Source: Herbaspirillum sp. meg3
GTDB taxonomy: Bacteria; Pseudomonadota; Gammaproteobacteria; Burkholderiales; Burkholderiaceae_D
DNA: 64,000 nucleotides
Assembly (NCBI RefSeq): GCF_002257565.1
Contig: NZ_CP022736.1
Coordinates: 4,898,001 to 4,962,000, forward strand
Direction of reading: 5' to 3'
Below, in pieces: positions 25,786 through 34,833 of this stretch. The notes under the pieces are model-generated. The model saw only the letters and a program-made list of their open reading frames with translations, was not told the origin of the DNA and did no database searches. The position numbers and the translations under genes were made by a program. Position 1 is the first letter of the stretch; each line of letters starts with the position of its first letter.

Positions 25786-26397
25786 ATGCCCTATAGCCTG
25801 CCTGCCCTGTCTTACGCCTACGACGCGCTGGAACCGCACATCGATGCGCAAACGATGGAAATCCATCACACCAGGCATCACCAGACTTATATCAATAATC
25901 TCAATGCCGCCGTTGCCGGCACCGATTGGGAAAAACTGAGTGTTGAAGAACTGGTCTCGCGCGTCAAGGAAGTACCGGACAACATCAAGGCCGCAGTCGT
26001 CAATCAGGGCGGCGGCCACGCCAATCACTCGCTGTTCTGGCAGATCATGTCGCCTGATGGCGGTGGCAACCCCGACGGCAAACTGGCGGCCGCCATGGAT
26101 GCCGAACTCGGCGGTTTCGACGCTTTCAAGGAGGCGTTCACCAAGGCCGCGATCTCACGCTTCGGCAGTGGCTGGGCGTGGCTCAGCGTGACGCCGCAAA
26201 AGAAGCTGGTGGTGGAAAGCAGCGGCAACCAGGACAGCCCACTGATGAACGGTAACACGCCCATCCTCGGCCTCGACGTGTGGGAGCATGCCTATTACCT
26301 GCGCTATCAAAACCGCCGTCCGGAATACATCGGCGCCTTCTACAACGTGGTGAACTGGCCGGAAGTCGCGCGGCGTTATCAAGCCGCACTGCAATGA
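25786..26397 (+). CDS. sodA: Superoxide dismutase, manganese type
   Basis: A 203-residue cytoplasmic Fe/Mn superoxide dismutase converting superoxide to oxygen and hydrogen peroxide. Metal ligands are His27 (MEIHH), His81 (GGGHANHSLFW), Asp164 and His168 (GLDVWEHAYYLRYQNRRPEYI). The Gly-rich GGGHAN before His81 together with Gln149 in NQDSPLM is the manganese-type pattern; iron enzymes carry Gln in the first position instead. Cambialistic use cannot be excluded. CGGAGA lies before the ATG at 25786. A DUF2325 gene follows by 26 bp and is probably cotranscribed, which may link it to oxidative stress. Confidence 0.95.
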   Translation: MPYSLPALSYAYDALEPHIDAQTMEIHHTRHHQTYINNLNAAVAGTDWEKLSVEELVSRVKEVPDNIKAAVVNQGGGHANHSLFWQIMSPDGGGNPDGKLAAAMDAELGGFDAFKEAFTKAAISRFGSGWAWLSVTPQKKLVVESSGNQDSPLMNGNTPILGLDVWEHAYYLRYQNRRPEYIGAFYNVVNWPEVARRYQAALQ

Positions 26398-26423
26398 CGA
26401 CGGCAGGCAACAAGGAGCTTCGC

Positions 26424-27038
26424 ATGAACATGCAGAATCAGGACGTCACGCTGCTGGAACGCGAACAGCGCACGCTGGTGTCGCATCTGGCGCGCGTACA
26501 AACCCGCTGCAGCGCCTTGATTCAGGAACAGGCCGCCGAAATCACCGGCCTCAAGGCCGAGGCTATGCGCATGCGCGCCGCGATCATCGCGCGCGATACC
26601 GCATTGGCCTGGGCTTACGAAGACCGTGCTGCGCTGGAAGCGGCCATCCCCGATCTGCCGCAACGCGCCACGCTAGCGCGACGGGTGAAGGAGCTGAGCA
26701 AGCGTTTGCAGGAATTGATGCGAGAAAAATTGCGGCCGACCATCTCTCTTCCGGCGAGTGCGAACATGCCGTCAGAGAATGTCGTTGCAGAAGAAAAACT
26801 GTCGGCTGAACCGGAAGAAATCGCCGCACTGGAAGCCAGTATTGTCGCCGCCGACCTGGTGATCTGCCAGACCGGTTGCCTGAGCCACGGCGCGTACTGG
26901 CGCGTGCAGGATCATTGCAAGCGCACCGGTAAAATCTGCATGCTGACGGCGCAGCCTGCCAGCGTGCGGATCGTGCGTATTCATCAGAACGATGACGGCG
27001 CACACAGCACCAGTCTTGAAGAGCAGACGCCGGAATAA
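26424..27038 (+). CDS. DUF2325 domain protein with N-terminal coiled coil
   Basis: A 204-residue protein. Residues ~5-100 are a long charged helix pattern (LLEREQRTLVSHLARVQTRC; RVKELSKRLQELMREKL) likely to form a coiled coil. The C-terminal ~80 residues are a DUF2325 domain with the characteristic ADLVICQTGCLSHGAYWRVQ and DHCKRTGKICML, whose conserved Cys and His could bind metal. AAGGAG precedes the ATG at 26424. It probably shares a transcript with sodA (26 bp gap). DUF2325 proteins often accompany SOD or metal-related genes, but no function is established to my knowledge. Confidence 0.85.
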   Translation: MNMQNQDVTLLEREQRTLVSHLARVQTRCSALIQEQAAEITGLKAEAMRMRAAIIARDTALAWAYEDRAALEAAIPDLPQRATLARRVKELSKRLQELMREKLRPTISLPASANMPSENVVAEEKLSAEPEEIAALEASIVAADLVICQTGCLSHGAYWRVQDHCKRTGKICMLTAQPASVRIVRIHQNDDGAHSTSLEEQTPE

Positions 27039-27050
27039 CAACCGAGAAGA

Positions 27051-28559
27051 TCAGTGGGCGGCTGCGGCAACGTCCAACTGGGTGACATCCATGCCTGCGC
27101 GCTGCAGCAGTTGCTGATTGCGTTTGGACAAATGCATCATGTGCAATTGCTTGCCTGCTTTGCCATAACGTTCAGACAAGGCCTCCAACGCAGCAATCGC
27201 CGAATGGTCGGCAAGATGCAGATGACGGCAATCGAGCACCACACGATGCGGATCGCGTTGCGCGTCGAACATTTCCTGGAAATGCGTGGTCGATGCGAAG
27301 AACAGCGTACCGTGCAACTGGTAAATCTTTTCATCCGCACCCGCTTGCACGATGTCGGCGCGGATTTCACGCGCATGCTGCCAGGCGAAATTGAGCGCGG
27401 CAATCACGATGCCGCACAACACCGCCACTGCCAGATCGGTGAAGACAGTAATGACGGTGACGGCCACGATGACCAGCGCATCATGGCGCGGCACCTTGCC
27501 CAAAACGCGCAGCGATCCCCAGGCAAAAGTTTCCTGCGCCACCACAAACATCACGCCCACCAACGCTGCCAGCGGAATGCGCTCGATCCACGGCGACAGG
27601 AACAGGATGAACAACAGGATCATCACGCCGCTGATAGCACCGGACAGGCGCGAGCGGCCGCCCGAACCGAGGTTGATCATGGTCTGGCCGATCATGGCGC
27701 AACCGCCCATGCCACCGAACACGCCGGAGAGGACATTGGCCGCGCCCAGCGCCAGACATTCACGATTGGCCTGGCCGCGCGTCTCGGTAATATCGTCGGT
27801 AAGGTTGAAGGTCAGCAAGGTTTCCAGCAGACCGACAATCGCCATCAGCACGGCATACGGCGCAATGATGCGCAGCGTCTCCATCGTGAGCGGTACTTCC
27901 GGGAAATGAAAAATCGGCAGATTGCCGGCGATGTGCGCCATGTCGCCCAGCGTGCGTGTAGGCAGATGCAGCACCTGGCTCAACACGCCAATGCCGACGA
28001 TGGCGGCCAGCGCCGGAGGAATCGCCCTGGTCACGCGCGGCAACAGATAGACGATCAGCATGGTGACGACCACCAGCCCTACCATGACCAGCAACGGTGT
28101 GCCTTGCAGCCAGTGCACACCATCCGGTGTCGTCTGTTTGAAGTGTTCCAGTTGCGCCATGGCGATGACAATAGCCAGCCCGTTCACGAAGCCCAGCATC
28201 ACCGGATGCGGCACCATGCGCACCAGCTTGCCCAGGCGCAAGGCGCCGAACAGCAGCATCAGCACGCCGCTCAACAGCACCGTTGCGAGGAAATACTGCG
28301 CGCCGTGCTGCACCACCAGCGCCACAATCACCACCGCCATCGAACCCGCCGCACCGGAAATCATCCCTGGACGGCCGCCGAACAACGCCGTCACAGTACA
28401 GATGATGAAAGCGCCATACAAACCCATCAGCGGATTGAGCTGCGCCACCAGTGCAAAAGCGATGCACTCCGGCACCAGCGCAAAGGACGAGGTCAGCCCG
28501 GCCAGGACGTTGGCTTTGGGATTCGAGAGCCACTCATCCCGAAAAGAAATTTTGTTCAT
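27051..28559 (-). CDS. SulP family anion permease with STAS domain
   Basis: A 502-residue SulP transporter. About ten to twelve membrane segments occupy residues ~15-400, beginning NVLAGLTSSFALVPECIAFA, with the conserved GGRPGMISGAAGSMAVV. The C-terminal ~110 residues are a cytoplasmic STAS domain (LDCRHLHLADHSAIAALEAL). Such proteins move sulfate, bicarbonate or dicarboxylates; this compact type resembles the bacterial SulP group of uncertain substrate rather than the sulfate-specific CysZ. It ends 12 bp from the convergent DUF2325 gene and appears monocistronic. A full-length mirror frame on the other strand is a codon-bias shadow. Confidence 0.9.
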   Translation of the reverse strand: MNKISFRDEWLSNPKANVLAGLTSSFALVPECIAFALVAQLNPLMGLYGAFIICTVTALFGGRPGMISGAAGSMAVVIVALVVQHGAQYFLATVLLSGVLMLLFGALRLGKLVRMVPHPVMLGFVNGLAIVIAMAQLEHFKQTTPDGVHWLQGTPLLVMVGLVVVTMLIVYLLPRVTRAIPPALAAIVGIGVLSQVLHLPTRTLGDMAHIAGNLPIFHFPEVPLTMETLRIIAPYAVLMAIVGLLETLLTFNLTDDITETRGQANRECLALGAANVLSGVFGGMGGCAMIGQTMINLGSGGRSRLSGAISGVMILLFILFLSPWIERIPLAALVGVMFVVAQETFAWGSLRVLGKVPRHDALVIVAVTVITVFTDLAVAVLCGIVIAALNFAWQHAREIRADIVQAGADEKIYQLHGTLFFASTTHFQEMFDAQRDPHRVVLDCRHLHLADHSAIAALEALSERYGKAGKQLHMMHLSKRNQQLLQRAGMDVTQLDVAAAAH

Positions 28560-28836
28560 TGATCGTTATCCGTAGTCTGATGCCGGCGAATTGTCTGACG
28601 AGGTCAGAAAGATGCAATTTGCACACCCGCCAAAGGCGAAACAGAGATGACGACCTGCAGGAAAAACGCTCAGCAATAAAGCATGGGAAGCAAGGAGCGC
28701 TCAGAAAGGGAGATGTCAGATTGTTGCGTAGGAGGCAATGCGTAAGCCGGATCGGCGCCAGCAAGGGGCTGTGCCGATCTCGTATTTTACCGCATCCGCC
28801 ATCGAGACTCTGATGCGACCCCGCTGCGGCTGCGGC

Positions 28837-30447
28837 TCAGGCCAGCCGGGCGGCAGCGTAGTGAGGCAATACCGACGGCAAACGAGAGGCGTGATCCAGC
28901 GAAAATACACTCACCAACTGCGCCAGCGCCGCAGCCTGGGTCTGCATGGAGGACGCCGCTGCTGCGGCTTGCTCCACCAGCGCGGCATTCTGCTGGGTCA
29001 TCTCGTCCATCTGACTGATGGCGTCGTTGACCTGCTCGATGCCGGACGATTGCTCGCGGCTGGCGAGGCTGATTTCGCCGACGATCTCGGCAACCTTACG
29101 GACGCTGTCGACCACGCGTTCCATGGTCGCGCCGGCCTGCTCGACCAGTATGCTGCCGTCACCAACTTTCTTTACGGAGTCGTCGATGAGCAGCTTGATT
29201 TCCTTGGCGGCGGTGGCGCTGCGTTGCGCCAGGCTGCGGACTTCACTCGCCACCACGGCGAATCCTCGCCCCTGCTCGCCGGCGCGTGCCGCTTCGACAG
29301 CCGCGTTCAAGGCTAGGATATTGGTCTGGAAGGCAATGCCGTCGATCACACTGATGATGTCGACAATCTTGCGCGACGAACCATTGATCGCGGTCATCGT
29401 CGCCACTACGCGCCCAACCACTTCGCCGCCTTCGACGGCAATGCCGGATGCCGCCGAGGCCAACTGACTGGCGGTGTCGGCATTATCGGAATTCTGACGC
29501 ACGGTGGAAATCAATTCTTCCATCGCCGATGCGGTTTCTTCCAGTGCGCTGGCCTGCTGCTCGGTACGCGCCGACAGATCGTGGTTGCCGGTGCTGATCT
29601 CGCTGGAGGCGATGGCGATCGTCTGCGTGCCTGTGCGGACATTGCTGACGATGTTGCGCAGGCTGCCGTTCATATCGTTCAGCGATGACAGCAGTTGGCC
29701 GACTTCATCGCCACGCTTGCCGCCTTTTCCGTCGACATCACTGATCTGCGTCGTCAGGTCGCCATCGGCAACACGGCGCGAGATGCCCAGCGCAATATTG
29801 ATCGGACGTGTAATTCCCACTGTCAGATACCAGGCGCAGAAGCAACCGAGCAGCAGCGCCACTCCCTCCAGGATCAGCAGCAGGCGACGGCTGCTGGCAG
29901 CGATGTCGTCGATCTGCTGGGTGGTCTTGTCGATATCGCGCTGTTCCAGCTCCAACAGCTTGAGCATGGAATCCTGATAGCTCTTCGCCAGCGGCACGAA
30001 CTCCTGATCCAGGATGCGATTGCCTTCTTCGATGTTGCCGGCCGATTTCAGATCGAGGATGTGGTAGTGCGATGCCAGATACACCTTGCGACGCTCGCCG
30101 ATGTTCTGAAACAAGGCCTTCTCTTCTTCGCTGCTGAGCAACTCGCCGATCTCTTTTTGCAGTCGTGTGGAGTTGTTGGTCGAGGCCTTGGCTTCGTCGA
30201 TGAAGTAGGTCTTGAGCGTCGGATCGGCGCTGCGCGAAATCGCGATGGTGCGCACGATCCCTGCCCGCAAGCTGCCGTACCAGCTGGAGATCAGCCGCTC
30301 CTTGCGCGCCGACTGCTCGACCATCGCCCGCGTGACATCCGACACCACTTGCAGACGCCAGATACCAATCGCCGTAATGACAATGGACAGCAGCATGATC
30401 ACGGCAAATCCCAATGCCAGCCGTTTGCCGATTTTCATTTTCCCCAT
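28837..30447 (-). CDS. Methyl-accepting chemotaxis protein (4-helix-bundle ligand domain)
   Basis: A 536-residue transmembrane chemoreceptor. TM1 lies at ~10-30 and TM2 at ~190-210 (LLLILEGVALLLGCFCAWYL), enclosing a ~155-residue periplasmic helical domain of the 4HB_MCP type. HAMP (~211-265) is followed by the signalling hairpin with the tip VIDGIAFQTNILALNAAVEAARAGEQGRGFAVVA-type core (shown here in part) and methylation helices. No C-terminal NWETF-like pentapeptide for CheR/CheB is present. The ligand is unknown. No che genes are nearby. The start GGGAG-N10-ATG at 30447 is chosen; a second ATG is three codons further. Confidence 0.93.
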   Translation of the reverse strand: MGKMKIGKRLALGFAVIMLLSIVITAIGIWRLQVVSDVTRAMVEQSARKERLISSWYGSLRAGIVRTIAISRSADPTLKTYFIDEAKASTNNSTRLQKEIGELLSSEEEKALFQNIGERRKVYLASHYHILDLKSAGNIEEGNRILDQEFVPLAKSYQDSMLKLLELEQRDIDKTTQQIDDIAASSRRLLLILEGVALLLGCFCAWYLTVGITRPINIALGISRRVADGDLTTQISDVDGKGGKRGDEVGQLLSSLNDMNGSLRNIVSNVRTGTQTIAIASSEISTGNHDLSARTEQQASALEETASAMEELISTVRQNSDNADTASQLASAASGIAVEGGEVVGRVVATMTAINGSSRKIVDIISVIDGIAFQTNILALNAAVEAARAGEQGRGFAVVASEVRSLAQRSATAAKEIKLLIDDSVKKVGDGSILVEQAGATMERVVDSVRKVAEIVGEISLASREQSSGIEQVNDAISQMDEMTQQNAALVEQAAAAASSMQTQAAALAQLVSVFSLDHASRLPSVLPHYAAARLA

Positions 30448-30488
30448 GATGCGCTTGCTCCCCTGAGTTTTTGTGTCTCGCGCTTTGG

Positions 30489-31481
30489 CTAATTTTGCTG
30501 GCGCGCGACGATATGCCCCAGCCGCACCACGGTCACGCCGGGTCCGAGCTGGCGCAGCGATGGCATGACGATGACGCAGTTGTCATACGGTGTGACGAAT
30601 TCGCGTTCGCCTTCGCGTGCAATGACGGTGCCGGCCTTGGCGATGATTTCCATGCCGCGATAATCTTCGGCAAATTCAAAATCGTAGGACGTCGCCACCA
30701 CCGGCTCGGTCACGCGGAAGAAACGTTGCGGTGCCGGCTCACCCGCCAGCATGAAGCCGCGCAACGCGCTCTCGGCCATCACGCCGGTGGCGATCATGAA
30801 ACGGCAGGCCGAGTTCATCGCCACTTCCTTGCTGCGTGCAGAGAAGTGCTGGCCGGTTTCGATCAGCAAGGCATTCTTGGCGCTGGCCGGATCGCCGAAA
30901 CCGGCGTAGTCGCGCATGCGCTTGCCGTTGGGATGGCCCACGTCGATGATCACGTGCTCGGGCGCACCCACGTCCGCTGCGAACTGGATGCCCTTGTCCA
31001 GCGGACCGCTGACGATCAGCGGCGGCGCTTCTTCATGCATGGAATGCAGATCCAGCATGTAGTCGACGGTGTCGATAATGGGGCGCAGCTGGCGTGCACG
31101 GCGCAGCTCGATGCTGTCTTCAGCGCCGTCGAGGCGCGACGACGACCAGACGCGGTTCATGTCTTCGTCGACATAGCGAGTCGCATCCGGATTGCTTGCA
31201 TCGAAGCGGCGATACGCCTCAACATTGGCAAAGCCCAGCGTGACGCGCCCCTTGAGCGGTTTCAGTCCGGCTTGCAGCAAACGGTCGACGGTGATTGCGC
31301 CGCTCACTTCATTGCCGTGCATCAGCGCAAGGATCATCACATGCGGACCGGCGATACCGCTGTCGATGCTGTGTACATAATCGACGCCGGTATTACCGTG
31401 CTGCCATTTGTCGATATTGGGAAACTCCACCTCGACCGGATAGTGTTTCAATTGTGCGCGTACTTGTTCCAGGGTTTTCAT
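30489..31481 (-). CDS. Succinylglutamate desuccinylase/aspartoacylase family zinc hydrolase
   Basis: A 330-residue zinc carboxypeptidase-fold deacylase. The zinc motif HGNE is in ALMHGNEVSG (His54, Glu57 region), the third ligand His in MLDLHSMHE, and the catalytic Glu in ALLIETGQHFS. Members hydrolyse N-acyl amino acids or related amides. The gene follows an MFS transporter by 29 bp and a HypT-like LysR gene further upstream, all on the minus strand. A transporter imports and this enzyme deacylates a small N-acyl substrate: that is the inferred unit. The MCP gene begins 41 bp downstream and may also be read from the same transcript. Confidence 0.88.
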   Translation of the reverse strand: MKTLEQVRAQLKHYPVEVEFPNIDKWQHGNTGVDYVHSIDSGIAGPHVMILALMHGNEVSGAITVDRLLQAGLKPLKGRVTLGFANVEAYRRFDASNPDATRYVDEDMNRVWSSSRLDGAEDSIELRRARQLRPIIDTVDYMLDLHSMHEEAPPLIVSGPLDKGIQFAADVGAPEHVIIDVGHPNGKRMRDYAGFGDPASAKNALLIETGQHFSARSKEVAMNSACRFMIATGVMAESALRGFMLAGEPAPQRFFRVTEPVVATSYDFEFAEDYRGMEIIAKAGTVIAREGEREFVTPYDNCVIVMPSLRQLGPGVTVVRLGHIVARQQN

Positions 31482-31510
31482 GCAAAAGACTCCAGCTAAT
31501 CCAGATAAAT

Positions 31511-32854
31511 TTATTGGGTGCGCCCCATCCTGCGGCCAAGCGTGATCACGGCCACAAGGCTGATCAACGCAGTCGCCATGACATAGAAACTCGGCGCCAT
31601 CTTGTTCTCGGTTGCAGCGATCATCCAGGTCACGATCAGCGGCGAGAAACCGCCGAACAACGTCACCGAGAAGTTATAGCTCAGTGCAAGACCCGTGCCG
31701 CGTGTCTGCGTCGGGAAAATATCCGACAACATGGCCGGGATCGGCCCCAGGCAAGCCGCAATCAGCACACCCACGATCCCTTGCACGGCGATCAGCGTCG
31801 TCACGGTCGGCCAGGTGTTGAGCAGCATGAACAGCGGATACGAGGTCAGGCCGATCGCCAGCATCGCAATCGTCAACACGCGGAAGCGGCCGTAGCGATC
31901 CGACAAGGTGCCGAACACCGGCGCCGTCAACATCAGCACCAGGCCCGTGATCAGCGCGCCGATGAAGGACGAGGTGGCGGGAATATGCAGCTGCTTCAGC
32001 GCGTAGGTCGGCATGTACAGCTTATGCACGTAGTTGAAGCCGGTGGCGCCGGCCACCACGCCGATGGCCAGCAGCAGCTTGACGCGGTCGCGCACCAGCA
32101 CGATCATCAGCGGCGATTTCTCCGCCTTGGCGACAGCCGCATCGGCGGCGATTTTCTTGAATTCCGGTGTTTCATCGATCTGGCTGCGGATGTAGAGACC
32201 AACCGGCCCCACCAGCAAACCGAAGCAGAACGCTACGCGCCAGCCCCAGTCGTTGAGCTGCGCATCGGTCAGGTTGTAGCTGAGCAAAGCGCTGACGCCC
32301 GCCGCCAGCACGGTGGCAAGACCTTGCGTCGACAGTTGCCAGCTGGCGAAAAAGCCGCGGCGCTTGGCGTCGGCATGCTCAACCATGAAGGCCGTTGCGG
32401 CGCCGAATTCTCCACCGGTGGAGAAGCCTTGCAGCAAGCGCGCCACAATGATGATCAACGGCGATGCAATACCGATCTGCGCATAGGTCGGTGCAAACGC
32501 GATCATCGCGGTACCGACCATCATGATCAGGATCGATGCGGTCAGCGAAGCCTTGCGTCCTGCACGGTCGGCGTAAGAACCGAGCACGATGGCGCCCAGC
32601 GGACGGATGACGAAAGAGATGCCGAAGGTGCCGACGCTCAGCAGCAGTGAGGTGGTTTCATCCTGTGCAGGAAAGAACAGCTTCCCGATCACCACGGCGA
32701 AGTAACCGTAGATCAGCAGGTCATAAAACTCCAGCGCATTGCCGATACTGGCGGCGCAGATTTCTTTCCAGGGATTTTTGCGGTTTGGCTGCCTGCGGTG
32801 CGGTGGCATACGCTGACGAAGATTCAAATTCGGCTGACATGCGGTGACTCCCAT
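31511..32854 (-). CDS. MFS transporter, metabolite:H+ symporter type, with likely N-terminal frameshift
   Basis: A twelve-helix major facilitator of the metabolite:H+ symporter group (ProP/shikimate-like): WKEICAASIGNALEFYDLLIYGYF, then the loop GSYADRAGRKASL and VARLLQGFSTGGEFGAA. In the called frame the first residues (MGVTACQPNLNLRQRMPPHR) are basic and unlike the family. The alternative frame from ATG at 32840, with GGGAG eight bases before it, encodes a normal acidic tail (MSAEFESSSAYATAPQAAKP). It joins the transporter frame if one base is removed from the five-base homopolymer at 32775-32779. So the true start may be 32840 with a one-base frameshift or sequence error. In-frame ATG at 32809 is another start. 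Next gene: deacylase 29 bp on. Confidence 0.85.
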   Translation of the reverse strand: MGVTACQPNLNLRQRMPPHRRQPNRKNPWKEICAASIGNALEFYDLLIYGYFAVVIGKLFFPAQDETTSLLLSVGTFGISFVIRPLGAIVLGSYADRAGRKASLTASILIMMVGTAMIAFAPTYAQIGIASPLIIIVARLLQGFSTGGEFGAATAFMVEHADAKRRGFFASWQLSTQGLATVLAAGVSALLSYNLTDAQLNDWGWRVAFCFGLLVGPVGLYIRSQIDETPEFKKIAADAAVAKAEKSPLMIVLVRDRVKLLLAIGVVAGATGFNYVHKLYMPTYALKQLHIPATSSFIGALITGLVLMLTAPVFGTLSDRYGRFRVLTIAMLAIGLTSYPLFMLLNTWPTVTTLIAVQGIVGVLIAACLGPIPAMLSDIFPTQTRGTGLALSYNFSVTLFGGFSPLIVTWMIAATENKMAPSFYVMATALISLVAVITLGRRMGRTQ

Positions 32855-33072
32855 TCTCTCTCTGTGCGGCGCATTGCTGCGATGGCAGTCATGTCTGCGC
32901 CGCTTATTCTATTGGCTCGCACGCTTCAGTGCGTCTGACACGATGCTCGAAAATAGTGCGCGTTGCAGTCTATTGCACTCTATTTGTGAGCATCTTTCCA
33001 GACGTACCGGAAGGCGTTTCGAGAACTTTGAGGGAGTATAGTGAGCGCGATTTTTTGCTTATTGCCGTTTCG

Positions 33073-33091
33073 GCACAAGCTTGTGCTTTTT
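33073..33091 (+). terminator. Palindrome GCACAAGCTTGTGC plus T5
   Basis: A 14-base perfect palindrome (five-bp stem with AGCT loop) is followed by five T on the plus strand, 40 bp past the end of the minus-strand LysR gene. No plus-strand gene ends here, so its role is unclear. Confidence 0.3.
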
Positions 33092-33125
33092 GCTGTTGAG
33101 TGCCTTGAACGTGCGACTCAATGCA

Positions 33126-34040
33126 TCAGGGCTTGTCGATGGCGTCCGACGCCACGCCGTCCCAGATCGCGTTGACCAGCGCATTGTCGTTGCCGCGCAC
33201 GCGATACAGTGAGATGTCGAAATTGACGCGCATCTCCGGCTCGCCGATGACCAGCAGACGGCGTTCATTGACGTCTTCCTGCACCAGCCGTTGCGGCAGC
33301 CAGGCCACGCCGACGCCGCGTCGCGCCATCTCGTGAATGGATTCGTAGGAGTCGGCTTCGTACACCATGCGTAACGAAATCTTCCTGGGCAAACCGGCCA
33401 GATGTTTAGCCAGCACACCGCGCAGCGTCAGCGATTGCGAAAATCCCAGCCAAGGTGTCGGCGTTGCTGCGCTAGCCGGCGCCAGCTTGTATCGCGGGCG
33501 TCCCTTGGCATCGGCGGCAACCACCGGCAACAGAATCTCGCGCGCCAGCGTCAGTGATTCATAGCGCATCGGATCGATCAGCAAACGCGTGGTCGGGCTC
33601 GAATAAATCACCAGCAGATCGGCATCGCCGGCACCCAGCCGCAAGATCACCTCCTGCGCGCCACCGGTGCTGACCGAAACAGGGAAAGGGCCAAAGCGCT
33701 GATTGATGCTCTCATACCAGTCTGGAAAAAACGTCCGCGCCAAGGTACGGCCTGTCGCCACGCGCAAGGTCTGCTCCACCGGGCTGGAGCCATCCTGCAA
33801 CTGCGCCCGTGCCGCATACAACACATCTGTCGAATGCGTCGCCGCATCCAGAAACAACTGCCCCGCCGCCGTCAGCGACACCGGATGCGAACGCACCACC
33901 AGCTCGGCGCCGACCCATTGCTCCAAGGCCTTGATACGACGGCCGAATGCCGGATGCGTGACAAAACGGTTCTCCGCCGCCCGCGAAAAACTACGCGTGC
34001 GCGCCAGTTCGATGAAGTCTTCCAGCCAGATCAGATGCAC
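33126..34040 (-). CDS. LysR family regulator, HypT/YjiE-like
   Basis: A 304-residue LysR-type regulator. Its N-terminus MHLIWLEDFIELARTRSFSR followed by AAENRFVTHPAFGRRIKALE matches the HypT/YjiE subgroup, which in E. coli responds to hypochlorite and lies next to a peptidase gene. The effector domain spans ~90-295. It is upstream of, and on the same strand as, the MFS transporter and deacylase genes (gap 271 bp), so it may control them from the promoter in that gap; the specific signal is not predictable. No ribosome site decides between nearby starts, but the family start matches 34040. Confidence 0.85.
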   Translation of the reverse strand: MHLIWLEDFIELARTRSFSRAAENRFVTHPAFGRRIKALEQWVGAELVVRSHPVSLTAAGQLFLDAATHSTDVLYAARAQLQDGSSPVEQTLRVATGRTLARTFFPDWYESINQRFGPFPVSVSTGGAQEVILRLGAGDADLLVIYSSPTTRLLIDPMRYESLTLAREILLPVVAADAKGRPRYKLAPASAATPTPWLGFSQSLTLRGVLAKHLAGLPRKISLRMVYEADSYESIHEMARRGVGVAWLPQRLVQEDVNERRLLVIGEPEMRVNFDISLYRVRGNDNALVNAIWDGVASDAIDKP

Positions 34041-34071
34041 GTCGACGCTCCTTCCTGTTCAGGAAATTTTG

Positions 34072-34725
34072 CTACTTCGTCACAGGATAAAACAAGGGAG
34101 AAATAAATCTGGTATTGCCGCGTTCAGCCGACCATGGTCCTAACGGAAGCAGGTTGATGGAGATGCTATCCTTGAACTGCGGATAGATCTTTTCTACCAG
34201 TGCGATGTCCCGCGCACGCATGTCGCGAACTTCCGGATAGGCATCGGCAATGACCGTCAGACCAACCGCGTTTTTGCCGCTCTCCATATTCAGATGCAGA
34301 TTTCCTAAATATTGGATGCTGCCCGCAACAACCTCAAACTCCAATGGCGACGGATCGACGCTGGGAGTGATTTCATACCCGGCCTGACGTGCAGCGCGCC
34401 AACTATCCATGGAGTGTTTACCTGCGGCCAGCTCAAGCACCAACACCTGGCCGTAGCTATCCTTGAACTGACTGCCCTTTACGACGCCGGGAAAAGCTTC
34501 ACCCAGCGTGCGCAGCATCGTCATGTCGGACAGTCCGTTTTTTCGATCCATGTAGAACGTGCCAACCATTCCTCTCGAGCCAACGCGATCGTGCGAGACG
34601 GAGATGACCACCAGTCCCTTGCCGCTGCTGCTGTCCAGTACAACATTGCGCTGCACGCTCTTGGCGGCGCAACCGGCCAACAAGAGCACGACCACCCCCA
34701 TAAAGAGCTTCACCAGTCTTTTCAT
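34072..34725 (-). CDS. Lipoprotein of unknown function
   Basis: A 217-residue protein with a clear lipoprotein signal: KRLVKLFMGVVVLLLAGC, cysteine at 19. The mature part looks beta-rich (VLDSSSGKGLVVISVSHDR; LEFEVVAGSIQYLGNLHLNM) and ends PWSAERGNTRFISPLFYPV. I do not recognise a named family. The promoter-proximal gap to the ClpP-like gene upstream is 108 bp on the same strand, so a shared transcript is possible. It ends 31 bp before the LysR gene start. AAGGGGAAAAG before the ATG is a plausible ribosome site. Confidence 0.8.
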   Translation of the reverse strand: MKRLVKLFMGVVVLLLAGCAAKSVQRNVVLDSSSGKGLVVISVSHDRVGSRGMVGTFYMDRKNGLSDMTMLRTLGEAFPGVVKGSQFKDSYGQVLVLELAAGKHSMDSWRAARQAGYEITPSVDPSPLEFEVVAGSIQYLGNLHLNMESGKNAVGLTVIADAYPEVRDMRARDIALVEKIYPQFKDSISINLLPLGPWSAERGNTRFISPLFYPVTK

Positions 34726-34833
34726 TCTTTTCCCCTTTTCAAACGGCAGAACTTATACGCCGCTTATTTATAATGATCTTGTGGCTGAATAACAGCCGAA
34801 TTCTACGTCACGATACCGCCAAGGAATCGAGTT

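Noticed and set aside
26280..26423. Upstream in-frame extension of the DUF2325 gene into sodA
   Set aside because: It overlaps the conserved end of sodA; AAGGAG before 26424 marks the real start.
27054..28562. Plus-strand open frame of 502 codons exactly opposite the SulP gene
   Set aside because: It is a codon-bias mirror of the permease: His/Gln/Arg-rich, without domains, membrane segments or a ribosome site.
34726..34833. Possible extra gene between the lipoprotein and ClpP-like genes
   Set aside because: Only fragmentary frames and no ribosome site; most likely promoter or spacer.
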